The notes beneath the pieces are model-generated. The model made no database searches, was not told the DNA's origin, and worked only from the letters and a program-made list of their open reading frames with translations. Shown here one piece after another: positions 14,176 through 21,624 of a stretch of 25,976 bases of DNA. Position numbers and translations under genes: made by a program. How positions within the stretch are numbered: position 1 is the first letter of the stretch; each line of letters starts with the position of its first letter. Source of the DNA: Peptoniphilaceae bacterium (lineage in GTDB: Bacteria > Bacillota > Clostridia > Tissierellales > Peptoniphilaceae); assembly GCA_030152565.1 (NCBI GenBank), contig JASLJE010000049.1, positions 1 through 25,976 of the forward strand, written 5' to 3'.

Positions 14176-14741
14176 AGATAGTAGAGAGTTTAAATAAGAG
14201 AAGATCCTATTACAATATAGGCAAGGACCTTCCTATAAGTGAGGAAGAACTTGTTAAAACAGTTAAGGAAATTACTAATTTAGTACCCCATCCCTTTAAC
14301 AACCAAAGTTCTAGGGTGGTAATAGTAACCAAGGAAAAACAAGATGAGTTATGGGATAACATTTATGATGTTTTTGAAGGCAAGGTTGCTAGAGAAAAAA
14401 TAGATAGTTTTAAGAGTGGCTATGGAACCATTCTATACTTTATAGACCAGTCTGATGTAGACAGGTTAAAGGCTGAGTTTCCATCCTATGCTGAAAACTT
14501 TGATGGTTGGGCCAACCAATCTATGGGGATGGTGGAATTAGCCATATGGACAGGCCTTAGAGAGTTAAATATTGGGGCCTCCCTACAACACTACAATCCA
14601 GTTATAGACGACATGGTAAGAGATATGTTTAAGCTGGATAAGAACTGGGTTTTAAATGCCCAAATGCCTTTTGGAAATATTTTAGAAGAGCCAGAAGCCA
14701 TAGAAAAGGTAGATATAGATACAATAGTTAAAAAAATGTAA
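14172..14741 (+). CDS. Nitroreductase family protein, FRM2/HBN1-like
   Basis: A 189-residue flavoenzyme of the nitroreductase fold. The N-terminal SLNKRRSYYNIGKDLPIS motif is the FMN-phosphate-binding start of the family; NNQSSRVVIVT, then ANQSMGMVELAIWTGLRELNIGASLQHYNPVID, then WVLNAQMPFGN is the pattern of the subgroup named after yeast Frm2/Hbn1. These proteins reduce nitro compounds or quinones with NAD(P)H, with links to lipid and nitrosative stress in yeast. It begins 4 bases inside the pirin gene. A complex terminator follows. The physiological substrate is unknown. Confidence 0.87.
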   Translation: MKIVESLNKRRSYYNIGKDLPISEEELVKTVKEITNLVPHPFNNQSSRVVIVTKEKQDELWDNIYDVFEGKVAREKIDSFKSGYGTILYFIDQSDVDRLKAEFPSYAENFDGWANQSMGMVELAIWTGLRELNIGASLQHYNPVIDDMVRDMFKLDKNWVLNAQMPFGNILEEPEAIEKVDIDTIVKKM

Positions 14742-14770
14742 CAACTCCTAAAAATATAAAAGATATAAAG

Positions 14771-14819
14771 ATAAGACCTAAGGTTGAGAAATACCTACTT
14801 AGCAGGTCTTATTTTTTTT
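14771..14819 (+). terminator. Terminator of the pirin-nitroreductase operon
   Basis: ATAAGACCTAAG (14771-14782) pairs with CTTAG (14798-14802) plus GTCTTAT (14806-14812), with a 3-base bulge, followed by T8. The 15-base loop can form a smaller alternative pairing (AGGT with ACCT). Otherwise the 14742-14911 gap holds only the leader of the next gene. Confidence 0.75.
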
Positions 14820-14911
14820 GTATTTTTTAAAAACACATAATTTAAACAAAAGAATGAGAAAAATTTATCGAATAATGATAAAATAGTAACGAATGAAATA
14901 GGAGGTATATA

Positions 14912-16822
14912 ATGAAACAAAAAACAAAAATCATGGCTTTATTCCTAGCTTTTGTATTAGTGCTAGGCGGATGTGGTAAAACACAACCCCAAGACAAGCC
15001 GGCTGAAGAAGCTAAAGGGGGAGAATTCACTGAAGAGGTAGAAGGATACGGCGGCAAGTTCACCGTTATAACAACCATCAGTGCAGAAGGTAAGATCGAA
15101 AAGGTAGAAGTTGGTGAAAATGGGGAAACCCAAGACATTGGTTCAAATGCCGTAGATAAACTACCAGCTAAAATCGTTGAAAAACAAAGTATAGCAGTAG
15201 ATGCCATTACAGGTGCTACAGTTACCAGTGAAGCCATCTTAAAGGCTGTTGAAGCAGCTATAGAAAAAGCTGGACTTAAGGTAGAAGACTTTAAGACAGT
15301 TAAAGAAGATGACAATAAGGACGCTAAAGATGAAACAATAGATACAGACATTGTAGTAATCGGTGGTGGTGGTGCTGGTTTATCAGCAGCAGTAGCAGCA
15401 GCGCAAAACGACGCTAAGGTAATTCTTTTAGAAAAAACAGCTGCCCTAGGTGGAAACACAGTAAGAGCAGGTGGCCCTTACAATGCAGTAGACCAAGAAA
15501 AACAAAAGAATGCACCAGCTGCATCAGACTTGGCTATGGAAAGTGTTTATGCCTTGACTGAAAAGGAAGCTAAATCTGAAGAACATCAAAAATGGATGGA
15601 TCAATTAAAAAAAGACTTGGAAGAATATGAAAAAACAGATAAGGACTTCTTATTTGACAGTATAGCCCTACATATCCTACAAACCTATGATGGTGGAGAC
15701 TATGCAGGAAAACTACCATTTATAGAAAAATTAGTTGAAGAATCACTTCCAACAGCAGATTGGCTTGTTGAAAATGGTTTAAACTGGAGAGATGAAGTGT
15801 CTACTTGTCCAGGTGGTTTATGGCCAAGAGCTCATATACCTGAAAATGCTGCAGGAGCAGACTACATAAATACTAATAGTAAATTAGCTGAAAAATTAGG
15901 CGTTGAAATTATCCTAGAATGTTCAGGTAAGGAATTAATAGTTGACGGAGACAAGGTAGTAGGTTTAATAGCAGAAAAAGAAGACGGAAGCAAGCTTACT
16001 ATTAATACTAGTAAGGGTGTTATTATGGCAACAGGTGGATTTGCTGCCAATAAGGAAATGAGACAAAAATATAATCCTGATTTAAGTGATAAATTACAAA
16101 CTACCAACTCACCAGCTATAACTGGAGATGGTATAGTTATGGCAGAAGCTGTTGGAGCTAATACAGTAGGTATGGAATTTATCCAATGTCTACCACTAGG
16201 TAACCCTGATACAGGCGGACTTAATGGTTGGATGGGGGGAATAGGAGTTGAATTCTATTACCAAGTTAATAAGGAAGGTAAGAGATTTATGGCAGAAGAT
16301 GGCCGTAGAGACGATATGACAGCTTCTTTACTAGCACAAACAGACCAATACAGTTTTGTAATAACAGATTCTAATAAGGAAAGTGCTGAAGGATCAAATA
16401 TTTGGGGAGATGATGTTGAAGATTTAGTTGAAAAGAAAATCATCTTTAGAGCAGATACTATTGAAGGTTTAGCAGAACAAATGGGAGTAGATCCTAAGGT
16501 TTTACAAGAAACTCATGATACTTTTAATAGCTATGCAAGCAAGGGCAAGGACGATGACTTTGGTCGTAAATTATTTGGAGACCAAATAGACAAGGCTCCT
16601 TTCTATGCATCACCAAGAATGCCAACCGTTCACCATACTATGGGTGGTTTGGAAATAGACTTGGAAGGTAGAGTTTTAAATAAAGACGGTAAGCCTATAG
16701 AAGGTTTATTTGCAGCCGGTGAAGTTACTGGTGGTATCCATGGTAAGAACAGACTAGGTGGTAACGCTCTAGTAGATATCCATGTATTTGGTAAGATAGC
16801 TGGAGAAACAGCAGCAAAATAA
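14912..16822 (+). CDS. Exported lipoprotein flavin reductase (FMN_bind plus FAD_binding_2; fumarate/urocanate reductase superfamily)
   Basis: A 636-residue extracellular lipoprotein. The signal peptide ends in the lipobox LVLGGC (Cys at 21). An acidic linker leads to an FMN_bind domain (about 40-130) with DAITGATVT; Thr103 is the expected site of FMN attachment by ApbE. The FAD_binding_2 part (about 145-636) has DIVVIGGGGAGLSAA and LEKTAALGGNTV for FAD. Active-site segments are GRRDD (Arg465/466), HHTMGG (His574/575) and KNRLGGNAL (Arg614), matching the Arg/His/Arg set of flavocytochrome c fumarate reductases. The usual QxHPT segment reads QCLPLG (Cys426), so fumarate is not an obvious substrate. 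Such proteins take electrons from extracellular electron-transfer chains for anaerobic respiration. AGGAGG precedes the ATG. All 12 Arg codons avoid AGG, suggesting high expression. Confidence 0.9.
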   Translation: MKQKTKIMALFLAFVLVLGGCGKTQPQDKPAEEAKGGEFTEEVEGYGGKFTVITTISAEGKIEKVEVGENGETQDIGSNAVDKLPAKIVEKQSIAVDAITGATVTSEAILKAVEAAIEKAGLKVEDFKTVKEDDNKDAKDETIDTDIVVIGGGGAGLSAAVAAAQNDAKVILLEKTAALGGNTVRAGGPYNAVDQEKQKNAPAASDLAMESVYALTEKEAKSEEHQKWMDQLKKDLEEYEKTDKDFLFDSIALHILQTYDGGDYAGKLPFIEKLVEESLPTADWLVENGLNWRDEVSTCPGGLWPRAHIPENAAGADYINTNSKLAEKLGVEIILECSGKELIVDGDKVVGLIAEKEDGSKLTINTSKGVIMATGGFAANKEMRQKYNPDLSDKLQTTNSPAITGDGIVMAEAVGANTVGMEFIQCLPLGNPDTGGLNGWMGGIGVEFYYQVNKEGKRFMAEDGRRDDMTASLLAQTDQYSFVITDSNKESAEGSNIWGDDVEDLVEKKIIFRADTIEGLAEQMGVDPKVLQETHDTFNSYASKGKDDDFGRKLFGDQIDKAPFYASPRMPTVHHTMGGLEIDLEGRVLNKDGKPIEGLFAAGEVTGGIHGKNRLGGNALVDIHVFGKIAGETAAK

Positions 16823-16886
16823 AAAGATATGAAAAGTCCAGTCTGGTATTGATTTACAGGAAGGATAAAAGTTAATATATTTTATA

Positions 16887-16933
16887 AAGCGGATTGTAGC
16901 CTGATTTTACAGGAGACAATCCGCTTAGTTTTT
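16887..16933 (+). terminator. Terminator of the flavin reductase gene
   Basis: AAGCGGATTGT (16887-16897) and ACAATCCGCTT (16916-16926) form an 11-bp stem. Inside it CCTG (16900-16903) pairs with CAGG (16910-16913). A T5 run follows. Confidence 0.88.
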
Positions 16934-16958
16934 ACTTTAATTTTAAGAGAAGACAGAT

Positions 16959-16989
16959 TAAAACCCCTATCCGCTAGCTGGATAGGGGT
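16959..16989 (-). terminator. Terminator of rbsK (minus strand)
   Basis: ACCCCTATCC (16963-16972) and GGATAGGGGT (16980-16989) form a perfect 10-bp stem with a 7-base loop. Read on the minus strand it ends in TTTTAA. A separate 12-bp palindrome, AGACCTAGGTCT, lies at 16991-17002 just after the rbsK stop codon. Confidence 0.8.
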
Positions 16990-17002
16990 GAGACCTAGGT
17001 CT

Positions 17003-17917
17003 TTATTTATAGCAATTTGAAAATATTTTAACCTGGTCAAAGGTAGGTATACTTGCTTGAGCACCAAGTCCTCTGCAGGTTAAGGCCCCGCAGGCACTGG
17101 CGTAGACCAGGCTGTAAATAAGACTAATCTCCTTTGTCAAACAGCTGGCAAAACAACCGATAAAGGAGTCTCCAGCTCCAGTTGTATCAATGACATTTAC
17201 ATTGAAGCTGCCTATTTTAATCACGTCTTCACTGATTAAGTAGGACCCTTTTTCTCCCCTGGTTAAAACTATATTTTTTAATCCATATTGTTTAAAATAA
17301 TCTTGGACTAGAACTGCATCCCTAAAGGCTAGGGGATTAATTCCAGTCAAAAATTCACACTCGCTTTCATTGATGATTAAGTAGTCTATAAGTTCATATA
17401 AGCTAGGATCAATATCTTTAGCCGGTGCTGGATTTATAATAGTTGTAAGATTTTTCTTTTTAGCCTGTCTTAAGGCATAGGTTAAAATATCTTGTTCTAC
17501 TTCAAATTGTGCCAAAAATATATCTCCCTCATTAGATATATTAAAGGCCCTGTCTATGGAGTCTTGGCTAATCTTGTAATTGGCTCCAGGGACAACTAGA
17601 ATTCGATTATCTTTATTGGAATTTATAACATTGGCTGTGCCAGTATGTACGTCTTCAATGACTTCAACATAATCAGTGTTGACCCTATGTTTGTTTAGGT
17701 TGTCGATTGATTTTTGACCAAAATAATCATCTCCCACTGCTCCGATAAAAATTGTCTCTGCTCCATTTCTTGAACAAGCAATAGCTTGATTGGCTCCCTT
17801 TCCTCCAGGCATAATATCAAAATTATATGCCCCTATGGTTTCTCCCTGACCAGGAAGGATATCTGTAGAGGTAATATAATCCACATTAATGCTTCCCAGA
17901 GTAAATACTTTTTTCAT
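17003..17917 (-). CDS. rbsK: Ribokinase (PfkB family)
   Basis: A 304-residue cytoplasmic sugar kinase making ribose-5-phosphate from ribose and ATP. The ribokinase signatures are complete: GSINVDYI at the N-terminus, GGKGANQA at residues 38-45 for ribose binding, NPAPA, a NESE variant of PNxxE, and DTTGAGDSF at 244-252 with Asp250 as the catalytic base. Length and spacing fit RbsK rather than fructokinase. GGAGGA lies upstream of the ATG. It has its own promoter with a perfect operator just downstream of the -10, next to a LacI-family gene, so it should be repressed by that protein. No ribose transporter, rbsD or nucleosidase is in the window, so the sugar source is unknown. Confidence 0.92.
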   Translation of the reverse strand: MKKVFTLGSINVDYITSTDILPGQGETIGAYNFDIMPGGKGANQAIACSRNGAETIFIGAVGDDYFGQKSIDNLNKHRVNTDYVEVIEDVHTGTANVINSNKDNRILVVPGANYKISQDSIDRAFNISNEGDIFLAQFEVEQDILTYALRQAKKKNLTTIINPAPAKDIDPSLYELIDYLIINESECEFLTGINPLAFRDAVLVQDYFKQYGLKNIVLTRGEKGSYLISEDVIKIGSFNVNVIDTTGAGDSFIGCFASCLTKEISLIYSLVYASACGALTCRGLGAQASIPTFDQVKIFSNCYK

Positions 17918-17936
17918 GACTCCTCCTAATAATATA

Positions 17937-17954
17937 AAGTAAAGCGCTTTACTT
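17937..17954. promoter_or_regulatory. LacI-family operator, perfect 18-bp palindrome
   Basis: AAGTAAAGC followed by its exact complement GCTTTACTT, with the central CG typical of LacI-family operators. It lies about 5 bases downstream of the rbsK -10 box, over the start site, which fits repression. It is not a good CcpA cre site, since the outer TG and CA positions do not match. Confidence 0.85.
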
Positions 17955-17958
17955 ACCT

Positions 17959-17987
17959 ATAATACATAATTGACAATCCTATGTCAA
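17959..17987 (-). promoter_or_regulatory. Promoter of rbsK
   Basis: Read on the minus strand, TTGACA (17987-17982) and TATTAT (17964-17959) are 17 bases apart. A further inverted repeat, ATTGACA (17969-17975) and TGTCAAT (17982-17988), overlaps the -35 and spacer. Confidence 0.8.
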
Positions 17988-17989
17988 TA

Positions 17990-18024
17990 CAAAAAAACCG
18001 GTAGTTATAATTTATATAACTACC
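17990..18024 (-). terminator. Terminator of the LacI-family regulator gene
   Basis: GGTAGTTATA (18000-18009) and TATAACTACC (18015-18024) form a perfect 10-bp stem. On the minus strand it is followed by GG and T7. The regulator's TAA stop (18012-18014) is in the loop. It separates the regulator transcript from the rbsK promoter. Confidence 0.87.
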
Positions 18025-19001
18025 AGCTTAGGTTCTAAAACTATTTCTTTCATATCTTTATGGGACTTAATATTCTCAAGTAGCATATCTACTGAAGTTT
18101 GGGATAAGACATCTACATCCTGGCTTACAGAACTTAGCATGGGATAGAGTTTTTTTAATATTTCTAAATTGTCATAACCTACAACCCTTATGTCCTTCTT
18201 GGTTAATTTCTTTTCCATCATGGCACTTATGAAGCCATAGGCTATCAAATCATTTGAACAAAAAACAGAGTCTATAGCCTGGTCAAAAAGCTCATGGGCT
18301 GAATTATAGCCACAATCAAATTTAAAATCTCCAAAGATTACCAGGTTTGGATCCAGATCAAGGCCAGCTTCTTCCAGAGCATCCCTATAACCATAGTATC
18401 TTTCCCTAGCATTAAAGCTATCCATGCTACCGGTTATACAGGCAATCTTCTTCTTGTCTTGGTCTAAAAGATGTTTGGTGGCCAGGTAGCCCCCCAACCT
18501 ATTGTCAAAGTGGACCTGGTTGAACTGTTTGTTGGAAAATATCCTATCAACTAGAACATGGGGGGTGGTAAGCTGGTCCAACCTGCTTTTAATAATATCT
18601 TGATTTACCAGGGATTCATGGGATAGGGCAAGTAGGAGGCCATCCACATTCCTATTTTCCAACTCTGCCATTAGCTTAAGATCATTTTCCATAGAATCAT
18701 TGGAAATACTGACAAAACAGAAGTAGCCCTTCTTATTAAGATCATCTATTAAGTGCTTAACCAGAGAGGCGAAAAATAAGTTTTCTATATCTGGTACAAT
18801 TACTCCCACAGTATAGGTCTTATTGGTGGAAAGACTCTTAGCCAGATAGTTAGGCCTGTAATTTAATTGTTTGGCTATGGCCTTTATTTCTTTTTTCTTT
18901 TCTTGCGATATTGACTTGGCCTTGTCATTTAGGACAAGGGAGACAGTGGTCTCTGAAACCTCTGCAAGCTTGGCAATATCCTTTAATCTAACTTTTTTCA
19001 T
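18012..19001 (-). CDS. LacI-family transcriptional repressor
   Basis: A 329-residue regulator. The N-terminal HTH is RLKDIAKLAEVSETTVSLVLN (residues 4-24), followed by the hinge helix region NYRPNYLAKSLSTNKT. The periplasmic-binding-protein-like effector domain starts at YTVGVIVPDIENLFFA and contains DGLLLALSHE and DSVFCSNDLIAYGFISAM. This layout is that of RbsR/CcpA-type repressors. It lies directly upstream of rbsK on the same strand but is separated by a terminator and a promoter-operator. It most likely represses rbsK through the palindrome at 17937-17954, with ribose or a ribose phosphate as possible effector. I see no copy of that palindrome at its own promoter, so autoregulation is not indicated. 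AGGAGAT precedes the ATG. Confidence 0.92.
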   Translation of the reverse strand: MKKVRLKDIAKLAEVSETTVSLVLNDKAKSISQEKKKEIKAIAKQLNYRPNYLAKSLSTNKTYTVGVIVPDIENLFFASLVKHLIDDLNKKGYFCFVSISNDSMENDLKLMAELENRNVDGLLLALSHESLVNQDIIKSRLDQLTTPHVLVDRIFSNKQFNQVHFDNRLGGYLATKHLLDQDKKKIACITGSMDSFNARERYYGYRDALEEAGLDLDPNLVIFGDFKFDCGYNSAHELFDQAIDSVFCSNDLIAYGFISAMMEKKLTKKDIRVVGYDNLEILKKLYPMLSSVSQDVDVLSQTSVDMLLENIKSHKDMKEIVLEPKLVVI

Positions 19002-19028
19002 CTTATCTCCTATCTATATATTAAGCTT

Positions 19029-19056
19029 ATTTTATCATATAATTAGATAAGGGCAA
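19029..19056 (-). promoter_or_regulatory. Promoter of the LacI-family gene
   Basis: On the minus strand, TTGCCC (19056-19051) and TAAAAT (19034-19029) are 16 bases apart, 28 bases before the ATG. The -35 is weak. Confidence 0.45.
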
Positions 19057-19093
19057 GATGTCCTAGTAAGTAGTGTATAAAAAGAACGATAAG

Positions 19094-19140
19094 TATGTAA
19101 ACCATTATGTAAAGTTGAAAGAATGAGTCTATTGTATAAT
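19094..19140 (+). promoter_or_regulatory. Activator-type promoter of the PTS/glycosylasparaginase operon
   Basis: A consensus TATAAT lies at 19135-19140 but the -35 position (AAGTTG, 19112-19117) is poor. Two exact copies of TATGTAAA, 19094-19101 and 19106-19113, are 12 bases apart start to start, just upstream of and touching the -35 position. Direct repeats here fit binding by an activator such as the PRD protein encoded next. Confidence 0.5.
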
Positions 19141-19156
19141 TAGGTAAGGAGCTTTT

Positions 19157-20851
19157 ATGAATGAAAGACAATTAAACATCTTAAAAAGATTAAACCAGAC
19201 AATTGAATACATAACCATGGTTGATTTAGCCAGTGAATATAATTGCTCGAGAATGACCATATCTAAAGATGTGGATATTCTCGAATATATATTAAACAAA
19301 GAAAACGTTTACTTGGAAAGAAAGCAGGGGTTGGGGATTAGAATTTTTAATGTGGACAAGAAAAAAGCCCAGGTCCAAAGAATAATAGATCAAAATGTTA
19401 TGAAAAATGACGTGGCCAACTTTGATGATAGGAGGATAAAAATCCTTATCTATCTTCTACTAAATAGTAAGTCCTATACCACTATAAACGATCTGTCCAA
19501 GTACTACTTAATCAGTAGGACCTCCATCTATAATGACTTAAATAACCTGGAGGACTTAATCAAGGACTATGATATGGCCTTTGATATTTCTCCAAAAGGG
19601 GTTAGGCTTCTTGGAGATGAGGTTAATATTAGGGCCCTTCTGGCAAACTTAATTATTCATATAGTAGGCAGGGATGCCAATTATATTTATGAATACCAGG
19701 AACTAAGACACGATGAGATCAAAAATATTCGCTACGATGATTTTTTTGACAAGGATCTGGTGGCCTTTTTTGAAAGGGCCCTAAATAATATAGAGCTGGA
19801 CCTTAAGATTGTTATTAATGAGCCCTACTATACCAACCTTTTAACCCACCTTATTATTATGACCAATAGGATAAGGCAGGGAAATGTTTTATCAGAAGAC
19901 TTGGACGTGGTCTATTTTAAGAAGAATAGTATCTACCAGGCCACCTTTTATCTGATAGAGGAGATTGAAAAGCACTGTGATATAAGGGTTCCAGAAGCTG
20001 AGAGCTACTATATATATAAATACTTAAACTCCATAGGCATTGACTATGAGGAAAAAAACATGGAAGAGGCCACTAAGAGGGAGGACTTGTTTGCTGATCT
20101 TCTCTTGGAAGTCTTAATTCAGATGAACTACCTAAAGGATCAGGTGGATGAAGACTTAAGAAAAAGGCTGCTTCTCCATATTAGGCCCATGTTAAATCGC
20201 TTGGATTTTAATATTATTATTAAAAATCCCTTGGTAAATGACTTTAAGAAAAACTATAGGAAGGACTTTATTCTTATTAAATTGGCCTCCTATATAGTTT
20301 GTGATCAGCTAGGTCTTGATTTTATAAGTGATGATGAAATAGCCTATCTCATGTCCTATATTTTAATAAAAAAAGATGGACAGGATGACTGTGCTATAAG
20401 GACCTGTGTTATTTGCTATAGCGGTGTGGGAACCAGTGAGTTTTTAGCCAAGAGGGTGGCCAAGGAATTTAGTCAGTTGGAGATAAGCCAGGTCATATCC
20501 TTTAAGAGCTACCAGGCCCAAACCTTGGAAGATATGGATTTAATCCTATCCACAGTTAAGTTGGAAGAGGATGTGGACTATATTTTAGTATCTGCTTTTT
20601 TAAGTGATGTAGATAGAATGAATATAGAAAAAAAGATAAGAGAGATAAGAAATAGAAAATTTAGGCCAGTGGAAATAGACCTGGCCAAGAAGGATGAAGA
20701 TTTTTATCTAGAAATCTTTGAAGATGAAGATGTGAGGATTTTAGTGAAAAAAGCCAACCATAATAAGACCTATAGGGACGATAAGACCTACTACTTAGAA
20801 TATAAGGACTATTTCTATATTAATAATCTAGTAAATAGTATAGTGGGTTAG
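19157..20851 (+). CDS. PRD-containing transcriptional activator (LicR/MtlR type) without fused EIIA
   Basis: A 564-residue regulator. It has an N-terminal HTH (DLASEYNCSRMTISKDVDILE), a second HTH/Mga-like part (DLSKYYLISRTSIYNDLNNLE), PRD1 (about 185-295), PRD2 (about 305-405) and an EIIB-like domain with Cys420 in VICYSGVGTS. LicR and MtlR usually continue into an EIIA domain; here the protein stops and a separate EIIA gene follows two bases later. The first His of each PRD is kept (His231 in THL, His341 in LHI), but the second reads Tyr in both (Tyr289, Tyr401), so phospho-control differs from the norm. It likely activates its own operon. A weak GGAG precedes the ATG. Confidence 0.87.
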   Translation: MNERQLNILKRLNQTIEYITMVDLASEYNCSRMTISKDVDILEYILNKENVYLERKQGLGIRIFNVDKKKAQVQRIIDQNVMKNDVANFDDRRIKILIYLLLNSKSYTTINDLSKYYLISRTSIYNDLNNLEDLIKDYDMAFDISPKGVRLLGDEVNIRALLANLIIHIVGRDANYIYEYQELRHDEIKNIRYDDFFDKDLVAFFERALNNIELDLKIVINEPYYTNLLTHLIIMTNRIRQGNVLSEDLDVVYFKKNSIYQATFYLIEEIEKHCDIRVPEAESYYIYKYLNSIGIDYEEKNMEEATKREDLFADLLLEVLIQMNYLKDQVDEDLRKRLLLHIRPMLNRLDFNIIIKNPLVNDFKKNYRKDFILIKLASYIVCDQLGLDFISDDEIAYLMSYILIKKDGQDDCAIRTCVICYSGVGTSEFLAKRVAKEFSQLEISQVISFKSYQAQTLEDMDLILSTVKLEEDVDYILVSAFLSDVDRMNIEKKIREIRNRKFRPVEIDLAKKDEDFYLEIFEDEDVRILVKKANHNKTYRDDKTYYLEYKDYFYINNLVNSIVG

Positions 20852-20853
20852 CC

Positions 20854-21273
20854 ATGGAATATATATTGGATATGGAGGCTGGAAATATAAAGGATGTCCT
20901 AGACCAGGTTTATAACCACTTGGAAAAGAAGGGTCTGATGAAGGATAAGGAAGAGTTTTTAAGAAAGTTTTATGACCGGGAAGAAAGGGGTTCGACTTAT
21001 TTGGGAAATTATTTAGCCCTGCCCCATATAGAGTCAATGAAACTGGTAAAGACGGGTATAGTAATAGTAAGGTTAAATAATTATTTAACTTGGACCAATG
21101 ATAAGCCCGTAAAAATTTTGGTCTTTGTACTTATAAGAGATTTATTGGAAGACCAGGAGGAGATTGAAAAGATTCAAAAGATTATTATTAACCTGGATGA
21201 TGATGCCTTCCTAAGCTCTCTAGAAGAGGGAGAAAGGCATGACATAGAAAAAAATATAAGGAGGATTGTATGA
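20854..21273 (+). CDS. PTS EIIA component, fructose/mannitol/PtsN type
   Basis: A 139-residue protein of the EIIA type-2 fold. The phospho-histidine is His58 in LALPHIE, the family motif; YLGNYLALPH and VIVRLNNYLTWTNDKPVKILVFVLI follow the usual pattern. It starts two bases after the PRD regulator's stop, with only a weak SD, so it is probably translated by coupling. In LicR/MtlR regulators this domain is fused at the C-terminus; here it looks like the detached regulatory EIIA. The transport EIIA is more likely the Lac-type protein at the operon's end, because that type pairs with the cellobiose-family EIIB and EIIC. The EIIB start overlaps its stop (ATGA). Confidence 0.87.
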   Translation: MEYILDMEAGNIKDVLDQVYNHLEKKGLMKDKEEFLRKFYDREERGSTYLGNYLALPHIESMKLVKTGIVIVRLNNYLTWTNDKPVKILVFVLIRDLLEDQEEIEKIQKIIINLDDDAFLSSLEEGERHDIEKNIRRIV

Positions 21274-21599
21274 AGAAAATTTATTTATTCTGTGACGCAG
21301 GAATGAGTACTAGTATGATGGCTCAAAGGATGCAGGAAGTTGCTGACAAGAACAAGCTTCCCTTTGAAATCAAGGCTTTTGGTACTAGACTACTACCATC
21401 TAAGTTGGAAGAGGGGCTAGACTGTGTTTTATTAGGACCTCAAGTAAGGCACACCTTGGGCAGGACTGAAGAACTTGCCAAACCATATAAGGTTCCAGTT
21501 GGAGTTTTAGACAGTGAAGACTATGGCCTAATGGACGGAGAGAGAGCTTTAAAAAAGACTATCTTGTTGATGAAGAAATTTAAAGAAGAGAACAAATAA
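21270..21599 (+). CDS. PTS EIIB component, lactose/cellobiose family
   Basis: A 109-residue single-domain EIIB. The N-terminal strand IYLFCDAGMSTSMM holds the phospho-cysteine Cys8 in the P-loop-like motif CxxGMSTS. The remainder, LLPSKLEEGLDCVLLGPQVRHTL and VPVGVLDSEDYGLMDG, fits CelA/ChbB. It passes phosphate from EIIA-Lac to the incoming sugar bound by EIIC. AAGGAGG precedes the ATG. It overlaps the upstream EIIA gene by 4 bases, and the EIIC gene follows. Confidence 0.92.
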   Translation: MKKIYLFCDAGMSTSMMAQRMQEVADKNKLPFEIKAFGTRLLPSKLEEGLDCVLLGPQVRHTLGRTEELAKPYKVPVGVLDSEDYGLMDGERALKKTILLMKKFKEENK

Positions 21600-21624
21600 A
21601 ACTATATAAATAAGAGGAGGGCTT

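Noticed and set aside
14842..15459. A 205-residue minus-strand reading frame opposite the start of the flavin reductase
   Set aside because: Its Ser/Ala/Pro-rich sequence is the mirror of Ala/Glu/Gly-rich coding on the plus strand; it has no SD and overlaps a gene with clear domains.
16991..17002. The 12-bp palindrome AGACCTAGGTCT as an attachment or regulatory site
   Set aside because: It lies just past the rbsK stop next to a terminator, with no second copy or mobile gene; chance is adequate.
17937..17954. A CcpA cre site at the rbsK operator
   Set aside because: The centre fits, but the outer TG/CA positions of the cre consensus are GT/AC here; the perfect symmetry and adjacent LacI gene favour a dedicated operator.
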